Program-made: the position numbers and the translations under genes
Source of the DNA: Paenibacillus glycanilyticus
GTDB taxonomy: Bacteria > Bacillota > Bacilli > Paenibacillales > Paenibacillaceae
Assembly: GCF_030161375.1 (NCBI RefSeq)
Contig: NZ_BSSQ01000001.1
Span: 310,001-374,000, forward strand
Direction of reading: 5' to 3'
Length of the DNA: 64,000 bases
Shown here: piece after piece, positions 32,253-41,309 of the stretch
How the letters are laid out: the number at the start of each line of letters is the position of its first letter
Numbering within the stretch: the first letter of the stretch is position 1
The notes under the pieces: generated by a model
What the model saw: the letters and a program-made list of their open reading frames with translations, nothing else
What the model was told of the DNA's origin: nothing
The model's database searches: none

Positions 32253-34019
32253 TTAGGATTTGAAGTATTCGTTCCATCTGCGGTCAACCAGCTCGGTAAT
32301 ATCCTCGCGCGGGAACAATTCCGCCGGATACCCTGGCTTCATGCGCGCATCAATAACAATTGGAAGTTTATAGCCAAAATGATGGCGGCGGATTTCCGCA
32401 TTGGCGTAAATATCATCCGCAGGATTAAACCGGGTAAATACCGTCCATAGGAATGAGGTTTGTCCATGCGCGATATTGGCGTCATCCACAAGAATGACAA
32501 GCGGCCATTCCGTACCGCGCTCTGCCAGCCGGCTTAGCAAACGTTCAGCAAGTTGCGGCTCTGCTTCATAGGATGCACCGGATACGACGAGACATCCGCG
32601 GCAATACACTTGCGCATTCGTAATCTCATCAATAACGCCTTCCGTATAGCTCGAAGGCAGCTCCCTGATCGGCTTGCCAACGCCAAGCATAACCGCCTTG
32701 CTGCCATGATTGAATTTACCGCTTGTGTAGTCCAGCGTGTCATGGGAAGTCTCGTCAAAGACAAATAAATCCGTCTGCGGCTGGAACCGCTCAAGTACCG
32801 TTTCCAGAAGAACATCGAACCGGGACAGATCAATCGGCTGATCCGTCAGCATCAGGAATTTGGTCAGCGTCAACTGGCCTTGGCCAAGAATGCTGAAGGC
32901 TGTCGACAGCGCTTCACGCGAATAGGATTCCCTTACTACAGCCGCTGCAAGCGCATGTACGCCCGCTTCCGCGTAAGCCCATAACTCGCTGACGCCAGGC
33001 ATAACCATCGGGAAAGCCGGCGCAAGCAAACGTTGTAAATATTCGCCCAAGTAGTAATCTTCCTGACGGGGCTTGCCCACGATGGTTGCCGGATAGATCG
33101 CATCCTTGCGGTGCCATACATGATTGACGTTAAACACCGGGAAATCATGTACAAGCGAGTAATAGCCGAAATGATCGCCAAACGGGCCTTCCGGCCGGCG
33201 GATATGCGGCGGTACTTGTCCGCTGATCACAAACTCGGCTTCTGCCGGAATCCGGTGCTTGCTGTGCGGATCGGATACGACAGGTAGCTTGCCGCCTAAG
33301 ATCAAGGAAGCCATAAGCAGCTCCGGCAAATGCTCCGGAAGCGGCGCGATCGCCGAGGCGATCAGGGCAGGCGGGCCGCCCAAGAACACGGATACCGGCA
33401 ACGCTTCGTTGCGCTGCTCCGCTTCATGGTAATGGAAGCCGCCGCCTTTATGTATTTGCCAATGCATGCCGGTCGTTGAATCATCAAAGATTTGCATGCG
33501 GTACATCCCCAAATTATGGGCTTTGCGGGATTTCATGCTTTCGGTATAAACAAGCGGCAGCGTAATAAACGGACCGCCGTCTTCCTGCCAGCTCGTTACG
33601 CGGGGAAGTCCGGCCAGCGGGTTCTGGCGTTTCAGCGTTTGAAGAATAGGCGCCGTGCCGCTTGGCACTTCTTTCATCCCTACCTTCAGCATGTCCCACA
33701 TCAGTTTTCTCTCGCCCCATAACGCTTTTGGCGTTGGCGGCATGATCCGGTCCGCAGCCCCAACGATCTGCTTCATGATCTCTTCGGGACGAGTCCCGAA
33801 TGCGAGATCCACCCGGCGGCTAGTACCGAACATATTCGTCAGAACGGGAAAAGGACTGCCCTTCACGTTTGTGAAAAGCAGTGCCGGTCCTTCTTGTTCG
33901 ATGACGCGGCGGTGAATTTCCGCCAGCTCCAGATCAGGATCTACTTGCGCGTCAATGACAAGCAAGTCGTTCTCCTTTTTTAACACCTCTACAAATTCAC
34001 GCAGGTTTTGGAAATTCAA
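32253..34019 (-). CDS. mqnL: UbiD-family decarboxylase of menaquinone synthesis (MqnL-like)
   Basis: The 588-residue protein belongs to the UbiD decarboxylases, which use prenylated FMN. In the futalosine pathway this family (MqnL) decarboxylates the prenylated 6-naphthoate intermediate. UbiD features include the EAEFVISG-VPP-RPEGPFGDHFGYYS segment with catalytic E/R residues and N-terminal LREFVEVLKKENDLLVID. Start: TTG at 34019 forms a TTGA overlap with the ctaA stop and gives the usual UbiD N-terminus; GGAAGG lies 10 nt upstream. An ATG at 34070 would overlap ctaA by 55 bp. Confidence 0.85.
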   Translation of the reverse strand: MNFQNLREFVEVLKKENDLLVIDAQVDPDLELAEIHRRVIEQEGPALLFTNVKGSPFPVLTNMFGTSRRVDLAFGTRPEEIMKQIVGAADRIMPPTPKALWGERKLMWDMLKVGMKEVPSGTAPILQTLKRQNPLAGLPRVTSWQEDGGPFITLPLVYTESMKSRKAHNLGMYRMQIFDDSTTGMHWQIHKGGGFHYHEAEQRNEALPVSVFLGGPPALIASAIAPLPEHLPELLMASLILGGKLPVVSDPHSKHRIPAEAEFVISGQVPPHIRRPEGPFGDHFGYYSLVHDFPVFNVNHVWHRKDAIYPATIVGKPRQEDYYLGEYLQRLLAPAFPMVMPGVSELWAYAEAGVHALAAAVVRESYSREALSTAFSILGQGQLTLTKFLMLTDQPIDLSRFDVLLETVLERFQPQTDLFVFDETSHDTLDYTSGKFNHGSKAVMLGVGKPIRELPSSYTEGVIDEITNAQVYCRGCLVVSGASYEAEPQLAERLLSRLAERGTEWPLVILVDDANIAHGQTSFLWTVFTRFNPADDIYANAEIRRHHFGYKLPIVIDARMKPGYPAELFPREDITELVDRRWNEYFKS

Positions 34020-34948
34020 ACCTTTTCCCGTCCTTCCCGCAGCCGCCAGGAACGTATCAACATATCGCATAATATTCCAAACAAGCCCGTTATAATTAAA
34101 TTATGAAGCAGGTTCGTAAACAGGAACCAGTCCTCGTTGCCGATGGTTGCCGTTAACAGCGCGCCGCTCAAGATCTGAGCAATAACAAGGATAAGCGCCC
34201 AGCCGGCGGATTTCGTAAGACCTTCCCCTTTGCCGCTGATTCGGCGGACATGAAGATATAGCCCGATTAGAGCAAGTCCAAAGATTAGCGCTCCGACACG
34301 GTGAACAAAGACTGCCGCCGTGGCGCCTTGAAGCTCCGGCACCACTTCACCGTTGCAAAGCGGCCAACCGAGGCATCCGCCGGCGGAGTCGGTATGGCGG
34401 ATATAAGCGCCGAGATAAACCACGATATAGCAAAAAATAGAAACAGCCAGCATACGAGGGAAAATCGCTCTAGGAACGACAAATTCCTTAGGCTTGCCGT
34501 CCTTCACGCGATAAGACCAAACGACTAGAAGCAATGTGAATGCAAATGCAATAAGAGATATACCGAAATGAATAGCCATAACAGCCGAAGACTGATACCA
34601 TACAACAGCTGCGGCGCCCATCAGCGCCTGTACGATGGTAAACAGGAGAGCTCCGCCGGCATACACAAGCGGCTCCTTGAAGTCTGGCTTATTTTTCCGA
34701 AACAGCAGGTAGGTTGCAGCAAAGGCAGCTACAACAAGCATGCCTTCAAAGCCGGTAATCAGGCGATGAGAAAATTCAATCGCAGTTTCCATTGTATAAG
34801 AGGGAATAAACTTACCGTTGCAAAGCGGCCAATCATCGCCGCACCCGCGTCCCGAATCGGTATTAGTAACTAGTGCTCCGGCGAGCAATACAAATAGCAT
34901 TCCGATGCACGATGCGAGAGCAAGCGTGCGAAAACGGCCGGTAACCAT
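34016..34948 (-). CDS. ctaA: Heme A synthase CtaA
   Basis: The 310-residue membrane protein oxidises heme O to heme A for aa3-type oxidases. It shows two four-helix halves, each with a His-rich motif (EFSHRLITG and FVHRVGAL), and two extracellular Cys pairs (GRGCGDDWPLCNG and AGGCLGWPLCNG), as in Bacillus CtaA. AAGGTGAT precedes the ATG. mqnL starts on its stop codon, so heme A and menaquinone synthesis are coupled in one operon. Confidence 0.93.
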   Translation of the reverse strand: MVTGRFRTLALASCIGMLFVLLAGALVTNTDSGRGCGDDWPLCNGKFIPSYTMETAIEFSHRLITGFEGMLVVAAFAATYLLFRKNKPDFKEPLVYAGGALLFTIVQALMGAAAVVWYQSSAVMAIHFGISLIAFAFTLLLVVWSYRVKDGKPKEFVVPRAIFPRMLAVSIFCYIVVYLGAYIRHTDSAGGCLGWPLCNGEVVPELQGATAAVFVHRVGALIFGLALIGLYLHVRRISGKGEGLTKSAGWALILVIAQILSGALLTATIGNEDWFLFTNLLHNLIITGLFGILCDMLIRSWRLREGREKV

Positions 34949-34995
34949 AATAAAATCACCTTTTTTCGGGGTTTTGTTGTCACCTCATTATAGCG

Positions 34996-35048
34996 ATTAT
35001 AGGGGTCAAAAGCCATGTTGAAAATGTGACACTTCCTAGGGTGTGACA
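34996..35048 (-). promoter_or_regulatory. ctaA promoter with upstream direct repeats
   Basis: On the minus strand TTTTCA (35019-35024) and TATAAT (34996-35001) have a 17-bp spacer; a second TATAAT is at 34987-34992. Immediately upstream of the -35, TGTCACA occurs twice (35025-35031 and 35042-35048), 17 bp apart, where an activator could bind. Confidence 0.5.
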
Positions 35049-35072
35049 GTTCCGTGGCAATGATACGGATGT

Positions 35073-35108
35073 CAAAAAAGAACGGCTCGGGAGAAGGCTC
35101 CCGAGCCG
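35073..35108 (-). terminator. Terminator of the thioredoxin-like gene
   Basis: CGGCTCGGGAG (35083-35093) pairs with CTCCCGAGCCG (35098-35108); a T-rich tail follows on the minus strand. Confidence 0.85.
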
Positions 35109-35123
35109 CGTTATGATTGTCTT

Positions 35124-35471
35124 TTATCCCTTCTGGAGGGCATCCGCAACCTGAACGGCACGGTCCAGAAACTGTTCGATTTCGTCCCGGGTTTTGCGCA
35201 GCTTGCTCACAAACCGAATCAGCTCTTGGCCATTCCGGAATGCGATGAAGCTTGGAATGCCAAGAATGTTAAGCTCGGAGCAAAGATCGGGCAGATCGTC
35301 CCGGTCGATCTCGTAAAACTTGATTTGGCTGCCGTATTGCTGTTCTACCTCCGGCATAAACGGATCGATGTAATGGCAATCCGCGCACCATGTGGTTTTG
35401 AATACGACAACGGCAATTCCATCCGCTTGGACGGCTTCACGGAAGGCTGCGTCTGTTGTTAATTTGATCAT
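35124..35471 (-). CDS. Thioredoxin-family protein
   Basis: The 115-residue protein has a thioredoxin fold with the redox site FKTTWCADCHYIDPF and the cis-Pro region ILGIPSFIAFRNG. CADC differs from the classical CGPC, so its redox potential and partners may differ. There is no signal peptide. The ATG at 35471 follows GGAGGGG; the ATG at 35486 lies before that SD. Confidence 0.88.
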   Translation of the reverse strand: MIKLTTDAAFREAVQADGIAVVVFKTTWCADCHYIDPFMPEVEQQYGSQIKFYEIDRDDLPDLCSELNILGIPSFIAFRNGQELIRFVSKLRKTRDEIEQFLDRAVQVADALQKG

Positions 35472-35507
35472 AGCTGTCCCCTCCATTTTGCTTTTTCATA
35501 AACAGGA

Positions 35508-37088
35508 TTAATGCACAACGCGGTCAATGACAAAGGTGTCATAACCGTAACTGTCGTCCCAGTGCACTTTCGCGCCAAGCGCATTGGCGAAATCACGGCC
35601 TGCCACGTACAAAGTGCCGTCTACGGTTTTCGTTACAAACGACCATGTCTTGGCTGTTCCGTTCACCGTTACGCGGTCGGAGCCTTCTTTCAGAACAATC
35701 GTCGTGTTTGTCGCCTCATCATAAACGGTTACGCTTTTCGTCTTTTTATCATATTTAACCGATGCTCCAAGCTGTTCAGCTACATGTCTAAGCGGAATAA
35801 TCGTTACATATTTCGGCGTTACGATTGCCGGATACAGACGCGATGCCACGGACAATTCAACGGTTTGTTCGCCAACGCCTAGCTGATCCAGCAAAGAATA
35901 GGCTGCCGATTGCTTATCGAACATGCGAAGGAATTGGTAACCCTTCATCGAATCCAGCTGATCGGAGTGAATGGCTTGACTTGGAATGACCGGCGCATCA
36001 GCTTCTACATCGCCGTTAACGTTCCACATTTCGCCCTCCATATGCAGCGACAGTCCATCCAGCGGGAACAAAGCCTGTTCGCTTGGTTTCAGCGTCAGGT
36101 CAACGACCTGTTTGCGGATATCCATTTTGCCATCGACATAAAGCTCGGCTTTGATCGAAGAATCGTCGTTAAAAATCTGGCCCCGCTCTTCGCCGTTCTC
36201 TTCTTCCATCGCGGCAAGCTCTTCCTGCAAGGAAGTTAGCGTATCCACGAGTTCGTCCGTCATTTCCTTCACCATGTCTTCGGTAGTTGGCGCGTCTAGT
36301 CCGCTTTGCTCAAACGGATTAACGCCCATCTCCTCATACAGCTCAGGATGGCTGCTCATGATGGCAACGACCTGCTTCACGAACGTATCGAGTCCCTCGC
36401 GGTCCCCGGCAAGCACATCGACGTATTTTTTCACCCATGCCCAGATTTCAGTACCGCTCATCTCGGCCTTCACGTGGAATAAGGTGGTATTTACGCCGTT
36501 GATCGGTTCCTGGACCGCATTAACCGAGAGCTTGTCCGGGTTAGGCAAGTTGTCGATGAAGAACGAAGTTGCGCTGTCCGTAATTTCTTTGCCGATTGCC
36601 GTCAAGGCCTCTTCATCCGTGCCTGCTTCAGAAGCATCATCCGGATCTGCCGTTCCAAGCATGGAACCTATCCCTGAACCGGAAACGTCAATAACAATCG
36701 GAAGCTTCGCTCCTTCTACTTCAATAACCGCCGTAGTATCCGACTGTTTGATTGAGAAGCCGATGCTCGCTTTATCCCCAAGGATCAGCTTGCCGGCATA
36801 GGAAGCATGGCTTGCATCCTGCACCTTCACGCTATCCATTTGAAGTTTTACATTCGAAAACAATTTCATCATTGCTATTTCTTCTTCAGACATTCCTTCA
36901 TAAGCTTCCTCATTGAACTGAAGCTTTAGTTCAACCGATTGCTTGCCTTCGGAGGAGGTTACTTTTAGCGTATTTTTGAGCACGGCATTGAAGTCTACGC
37001 CTTGGATCGCTTGACAGCCCGCAACAATGACAAGCGCCAGCGACAATAGCAGAATAATTCCCCGCTTAAATCTCTTCAGACTTTTCAA
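35508..37088 (-). CDS. Lipoprotein with C-terminal copper-amine-oxidase-like domain
   Basis: The 526-residue protein has a lipobox (VIVAGC, Cys at about residue 25). Residues 30-400 form an uncharacterised acidic extracellular region, and the last 130 residues a copper amine oxidase N-terminal-like domain (VTPKYVTIIPLRHVAEQLGASVKYDKKTKSVTVYD). Such domains in Paenibacillus probably attach proteins to the cell surface. The start is TTG at 37088 with GGGAGAA upstream. No ligand is suggested by the sequence. Confidence 0.8.
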   Translation of the reverse strand: MKSLKRFKRGIILLLSLALVIVAGCQAIQGVDFNAVLKNTLKVTSSEGKQSVELKLQFNEEAYEGMSEEEIAMMKLFSNVKLQMDSVKVQDASHASYAGKLILGDKASIGFSIKQSDTTAVIEVEGAKLPIVIDVSGSGIGSMLGTADPDDASEAGTDEEALTAIGKEITDSATSFFIDNLPNPDKLSVNAVQEPINGVNTTLFHVKAEMSGTEIWAWVKKYVDVLAGDREGLDTFVKQVVAIMSSHPELYEEMGVNPFEQSGLDAPTTEDMVKEMTDELVDTLTSLQEELAAMEEENGEERGQIFNDDSSIKAELYVDGKMDIRKQVVDLTLKPSEQALFPLDGLSLHMEGEMWNVNGDVEADAPVIPSQAIHSDQLDSMKGYQFLRMFDKQSAAYSLLDQLGVGEQTVELSVASRLYPAIVTPKYVTIIPLRHVAEQLGASVKYDKKTKSVTVYDEATNTTIVLKEGSDRVTVNGTAKTWSFVTKTVDGTLYVAGRDFANALGAKVHWDDSYGYDTFVIDRVVH

Positions 37089-37199
37089 TTTACAATTCTC
37101 CCTTCACTGCCAGTAATAGATTAATAGACCTATAATCCTATCTATTGTACTAGAGCTAGGGAGCATTTGTAAATGTATGGAAATCGTAGATTTATGTCG

Positions 37200-38840
37200 T
37201 TAATTCTGCGTTTGCGAGCGGCGAAACACCTTAAGCAGCAGGACAAACAGCTTACGCAGCGGACCAGGGAAAGACTTCGCATCCTCCATTGTAACGACGC
37301 GTAGCAAGACGAGCAGAATCAGATATAGGGCTCCGATCACCGCTCCGGCCATTACTGCAGACACAAGATACGTCAGCTTGTCCGGCCAGCTATCCGTCAG
37401 ATGACGAATGCCAACCTCCGTTCCCCAACCAGCCGCTACCGAAATAACGATGGTAACGATATAGGATGGCCAACGGCTGCCCAGCACGGTAAACTTCACT
37501 TCCCTGCGAATCACTTCAAGGTTCAACCAGGTCATAATGACAAAGCAGACGCTTGTCGCCATAATGACGCCATAAACGCCGTATATCGGAGCAAGCGCAT
37601 AGCTGCACAGGATTTTGAGCGCGATGCCAACGAAAGTACTCATCATCGGAATTCGCTGTTTGCCAAGCCCGAATAGAATGGAGTTGCTTGTCATCATCGT
37701 GATTTGGAAAATCGTACCTGCGGTTAATGCCGCTACAATGCCGTAACCGACCGTATCTTTGAAGAGCAGCCCCGTCACCGAATACGATGCGGCTGCAATG
37801 GTCAATGCCGCCGGCACGCCGGTAAACAGCACGATACGCATAACGAGCGATACTTGACGCTCAACTTCTTTTGTATTGCGAAGCGAATAAGCCGACGATA
37901 TGACCGGAATGATTGAGGTGCTTAGCGCAATCGCAAGAATAGGCGGTATCCCGGCAACTGTCTGTGCCTTGAAACCAAGATCTCGAAGAACTTTTAGAGC
38001 CTCATGATAACCATAATAAGTCTCCGTCAACCGAACGAACAAAGACGAGTCGAACGTATAAATAATTTGAACCGTCATCGCCGTTATGACAATCGGTACC
38101 GATATGGTGAAAATTTCGCGGTATATCGAACGAAACGGAATCGCTTTCGCCGCCTTGACCGCTTCAATATCGACTTGCGACCGCTCCGCAAGATCGCCGC
38201 GGCTCAGCTTCCGTCCATAATAGAGCATAACGAGCAAAGCGCCTGCGCCGCCGATCACGTTGCCGAACGTTGCCGCTGCCGCTCCCCATTTCTCGCCTCC
38301 GTCTGCGATCGAGACGACGTAATAAGCAAGCGCTACGCCAACGATAACGCGCAAAATCTGTTCCACAATCTGCGACATGCCGCCTGCCATCATGAACTGG
38401 CGACCCTGGAAATAACCCCGCATCATCGCGATAATAGGGAAAATAAGCAAGGTTGGCGCAACCGCTCGAATCGCCACTTCAGCCCCCGGCGTTTTTGCGA
38501 TATGGATCGCATAATAGGGAGCCGCCAAATACAGGACGATGGTCAATATGACGCCGGTAACGATGCCAAACAACAACGCCGCCTGGTAGACGCGTTTCGC
38601 TTCATGCTCGCGCCCAAGCGAATAACGCTCGGAGACCATCTTGCTGATCGCGCTTGGCAATCCGCCGGTTGCGATTACAAGCAGCGTCAGGTAGACGTTG
38701 TTTGCTACGGCAAAATAAGTACCGCCGGCCTCGGCCAGAATGTGGTCAAGCGGAACACGCTGAAAAATGCCGAGAAACCGCGCTATAAGCGCGGCTGCGG
38801 CTAATATTAACGTACCTTTTATTAGAGAATCTTTTTTCAT
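37200..38840 (-). CDS. MOP-superfamily flippase, YtgP/SpoVB-like
   Basis: The 546-residue protein has about 14 membrane segments and the N-terminal pattern KGTLILAAAALIARFLGIFQRVPL, typical of the polysaccharide/lipid II exporter group that includes MurJ (YtgP) and SpoVB. It probably flips lipid-linked cell-wall precursors in growth or in spore cortex synthesis; the two subgroups cannot be told apart here. It closes a run of four genes in the same direction (HAD, DUF456, ThuA, flippase) with short gaps. Confidence 0.85.
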   Translation of the reverse strand: MKKDSLIKGTLILAAAALIARFLGIFQRVPLDHILAEAGGTYFAVANNVYLTLLVIATGGLPSAISKMVSERYSLGREHEAKRVYQAALLFGIVTGVILTIVLYLAAPYYAIHIAKTPGAEVAIRAVAPTLLIFPIIAMMRGYFQGRQFMMAGGMSQIVEQILRVIVGVALAYYVVSIADGGEKWGAAAATFGNVIGGAGALLVMLYYGRKLSRGDLAERSQVDIEAVKAAKAIPFRSIYREIFTISVPIVITAMTVQIIYTFDSSLFVRLTETYYGYHEALKVLRDLGFKAQTVAGIPPILAIALSTSIIPVISSAYSLRNTKEVERQVSLVMRIVLFTGVPAALTIAAASYSVTGLLFKDTVGYGIVAALTAGTIFQITMMTSNSILFGLGKQRIPMMSTFVGIALKILCSYALAPIYGVYGVIMATSVCFVIMTWLNLEVIRREVKFTVLGSRWPSYIVTIVISVAAGWGTEVGIRHLTDSWPDKLTYLVSAVMAGAVIGALYLILLVLLRVVTMEDAKSFPGPLRKLFVLLLKVFRRSQTQN

Positions 38841-38879
38841 TGATGTCCTACTCTTTCTTTATTGACTTGCTGGTTGCAA

Positions 38880-39605
38880 CTATGCGTTTCCTTTGATCGG
38901 CTCGAGCGGTTGATGATTGCCGCGAACCGGTGTGCCCGCTCCGGATGGTGCAGCCCATTTCACGCCGTTCTGGATAATTTGCAGCACATGCGGATGGTAA
39001 TAAGTCGGGTGAGTCTCATGTCCCGGACGGAAGTAGAATACTTTGCCTTGGCCGCGGAAGAACGTACAGCCGCTGCGGAATACTTCCCCGCCTTCAAACC
39101 AGCTGACGAAGATAAGCTCGTCCGGTGCCGGAATGTCAAAGTGCTCGCCATACATTTCTTCATGGTCAATCGTAACGTACTCCGGAATGCCAGCGGCAAT
39201 CGGATGGGCCGGATTAACGGTCCAGATCCGTTCTTTTTCATTCGCTTCGCGCCATTTCAGATCGCAGCCCGTGCCCATGAGCTTTTTGAAAATTTTCGAG
39301 AAATGGCCGGAGTGCAGTACGATCAGACCCATGCCGTCCATAACCCGCTGATGTACCCGTTCAACGATCGCATCGTCTACCCGGTCATGTCCCATATGTC
39401 CCCACCAGATCAACACGTCGGTGTTGTTCAGCTTCTCTTCGGTAAGTCCGTGCTCCGGCTCTTCCAGCGTAGCTGTCTGTACCTCGATGCCTTCCCCGCG
39501 GATCCCTTCAGCCAGCGCATTATGAATGCCGTTTGGATAAACGGCTTTTACTTCCTCGTGTTCTTTCTCATGCAGAAACTCGTTCCAGACTGTAACCTTA
39601 ACCAT
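38880..39605 (-). CDS. ThuA-like protein (trehalose utilization family)
   Basis: The 241-residue protein has the ThuA glutamine-amidotransferase-like fold: [58 protein letters not shown] and [18 protein letters not shown]. ThuA proteins act in sugar (trehalose or other disaccharide) metabolism, by an uncertain mechanism. No sugar transporter is adjacent. GGGAGATGG precedes the ATG. Confidence 0.85.
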   Translation of the reverse strand: MVKVTVWNEFLHEKEHEEVKAVYPNGIHNALAEGIRGEGIEVQTATLEEPEHGLTEEKLNNTDVLIWWGHMGHDRVDDAIVERVHQRVMDGMGLIVLHSGHFSKIFKKLMGTGCDLKWREANEKERIWTVNPAHPIAAGIPEYVTIDHEEMYGEHFDIPAPDELIFVSWFEGGEVFRSGCTFFRGQGKVFYFRPGHETHPTYYHPHVLQIIQNGVKWAAPSGAGTPVRGNHQPLEPIKGNA

Positions 39606-39621
39606 CCGATTTCCATCTCCC

Positions 39622-40107
39622 TTAGTTGGCCATGAGCCAAATGATGAATAAAATAATCATGCCTGCTTGAAGAATGACCTTTACGACGACACTTGTCAAT
39701 AGGCCAACCAAAGATCCGATCCCTACTTTAAAAGATTTCTCGATATTCGAGCCAACCGCAAGCTCCCCGATCACGGCCCCGGCAAAAGGACCAATGATAA
39801 GTCCAAACGCCGGAATGACAAACGGTCCAAGGATCAGACCAATCGTACTGCCTATAATGGACGCTTTGGAGCCGCCGAACCGGTGTACTCCCCAGGCGCT
39901 GACCGCATGGTCCGCTATGATCAGAACGATCAGAATTAGCGTCTGAATGGTCCAGAAGACCCAGCCAAACGGCTCAAACGAGAAGAAGAATCCATATACG
40001 AAAAACGCGCCGTAAATAGCGAATACACCCGGCAGAATCGGCCAGATGGCCCCGGCCATCCCGACAACAAATAAGATGACGACTAGCGACCAGCCCAAAA
40101 TATCCAC
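39622..40107 (-). CDS. DUF456 membrane protein (YqgC-like)
   Basis: The 161-residue protein has four to five membrane segments and the Gly-rich pattern [38 protein letters not shown] of the DUF456 family. The function is unknown. The start is GTG at 40107, with AAAGG upstream, 7 bp after the HAD gene. Confidence 0.85.
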   Translation of the reverse strand: MDILGWSLVVILFVVGMAGAIWPILPGVFAIYGAFFVYGFFFSFEPFGWVFWTIQTLILIVLIIADHAVSAWGVHRFGGSKASIIGSTIGLILGPFVIPAFGLIIGPFAGAVIGELAVGSNIEKSFKVGIGSLVGLLTSVVVKVILQAGMIILFIIWLMAN

Positions 40108-40114
40108 GTAGGCA

Positions 40115-40867
40115 TCAACCTTTCAATACATATTGTTTGATAAGTTCCGCGACGCCGTGCTCATTGTTGGATAAAGTTACGACATCGGCTGCTTCTTTAA
40201 CCGCCTGCTGCGCATTGCCCATCGCAACGCCAAGGCCCGCTTCGCGAATGGCCGCGATATCGTTCAAGCTGTCTCCCGCCGCAACCACCTGGGACATTTC
40301 GATGCCCAGCATCGCGCATAACTCGCGTAGCCCGCTGGCTTTGGTAATGCCTTTCGCGTTCAGCTCCAGATTCTGCTCCGAAGAATTGGTGATCTCGAGC
40401 GCCCCCCATTCATTGGCTTCGTCGAAGATCCGTTTGCGGACAACGTCATCCTCGGTGTAATACCCGAATTTGAGCCAATGGTGGTCTTCGTACGTCGTAG
40501 CCGGGTCAATCCATTTCTCCAGATTGTAAATCCCGGTCGTTGAGTACGCCCAGAACCATGTCCCGGCGTATTTCAACGCCAGCTCGTGCAGCTGCTTCAC
40601 ATACACCGGGCTAAGCAACGTCCGTTGGTGCAGAACATGAGGCTTCTGCCAAATCTCGCTGCCATTCACCGTAATCATCGGCGTCTCCAGCTTCAGCTGC
40701 TCGGCGAACGGAAGAGCCCCGCGGAACCCCCTGCCGGTAGAAAAACTTACGGTAATGCCGGCATCCAGCGCCCGCTGAATCCATTCCGCGTTTTCGCCGC
40801 TGATTTCGCTTTGCTCATTCAGCAGCGTGCCATCCATGTCTAATGCGATTAATTTATAATTTCCCAT
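40115..40867 (-). CDS. HAD-superfamily phosphatase, Cof type
   Basis: The 250-residue protein is a Cof-type HAD hydrolase: motif I DMDGTLL, motif II SFSTGR, motif III KASG and motif IV VVAAGDSLNDIAAI. Such enzymes dephosphorylate sugar phosphates, FMN or PLP. GGGAGGTCGCAGC precedes the ATG. Confidence 0.9.
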   Translation of the reverse strand: MGNYKLIALDMDGTLLNEQSEISGENAEWIQRALDAGITVSFSTGRGFRGALPFAEQLKLETPMITVNGSEIWQKPHVLHQRTLLSPVYVKQLHELALKYAGTWFWAYSTTGIYNLEKWIDPATTYEDHHWLKFGYYTEDDVVRKRIFDEANEWGALEITNSSEQNLELNAKGITKASGLRELCAMLGIEMSQVVAAGDSLNDIAAIREAGLGVAMGNAQQAVKEAADVVTLSNNEHGVAELIKQYVLKG

Positions 40868-40955
40868 GCTGCGACCTCCCGCTTGTTTCTACTATGCAAT
40901 ATTTTAGCACAGATTAAGGAGGAGATACCAAATCACGCGATGATTACATCCACCC

Positions 40956-41070
40956 GTGATTTCGCTATCTCGCTCCTGCTACCCCGCTATCTCGCCCAGC
41001 TATCCCGTGATTTCGCTATCTCGCCCAGCTATCCCGAAAATTTCGCTATTAAGGAAATGAATTTCCTTAA
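40956..41070. repeat. Direct repeats and a palindrome in the 442-bp gap before the HAD gene
   Basis: GTGATTTCGCTATCTCGC occurs at 40956-40973 and 41007-41024, and CGCTATCTCGCCCAGCTATCCCG-type blocks at 40985-41007 and 41014-41036 are identical (29-bp period). A 22-bp palindrome (TTAAGGAAAT, GA, ATTTCCTTAA) follows at 41049-41070. Further AAGGAAAT motifs are scattered to 41240. No ORF is plausible here. Confidence 0.7.
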
Positions 41071-41270
41071 ACGGCATGTCTTTCGGCCATGTCCCCCATC
41101 TAATATACTTCTTGCATAAAGAGCGGAAACGGATTTCCGTATAAGGTAATCTTTTTCCTAATAGGTTGAACGGCTGGCATTTATGAACACACTTTATCCG
41201 ATTAAGGAAATAACCGCATCATATAACGAAAATGATTTCTTTAGGACGGAGCATGACAAAAGAACATGAC

Positions 41271-41300
41271 AAAAACCCCGCCCTCTTATGAGGCGGGGGT
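41271..41300 (-). terminator. Terminator of mntABCD
   Basis: CCCCCGCC and GGCGGGG arms with an ATAAGA-containing loop are followed by TTTTTG on the minus strand, just after the mntD stop. Confidence 0.85.
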
Positions 41301-41309
41301 TAAGAGTTA

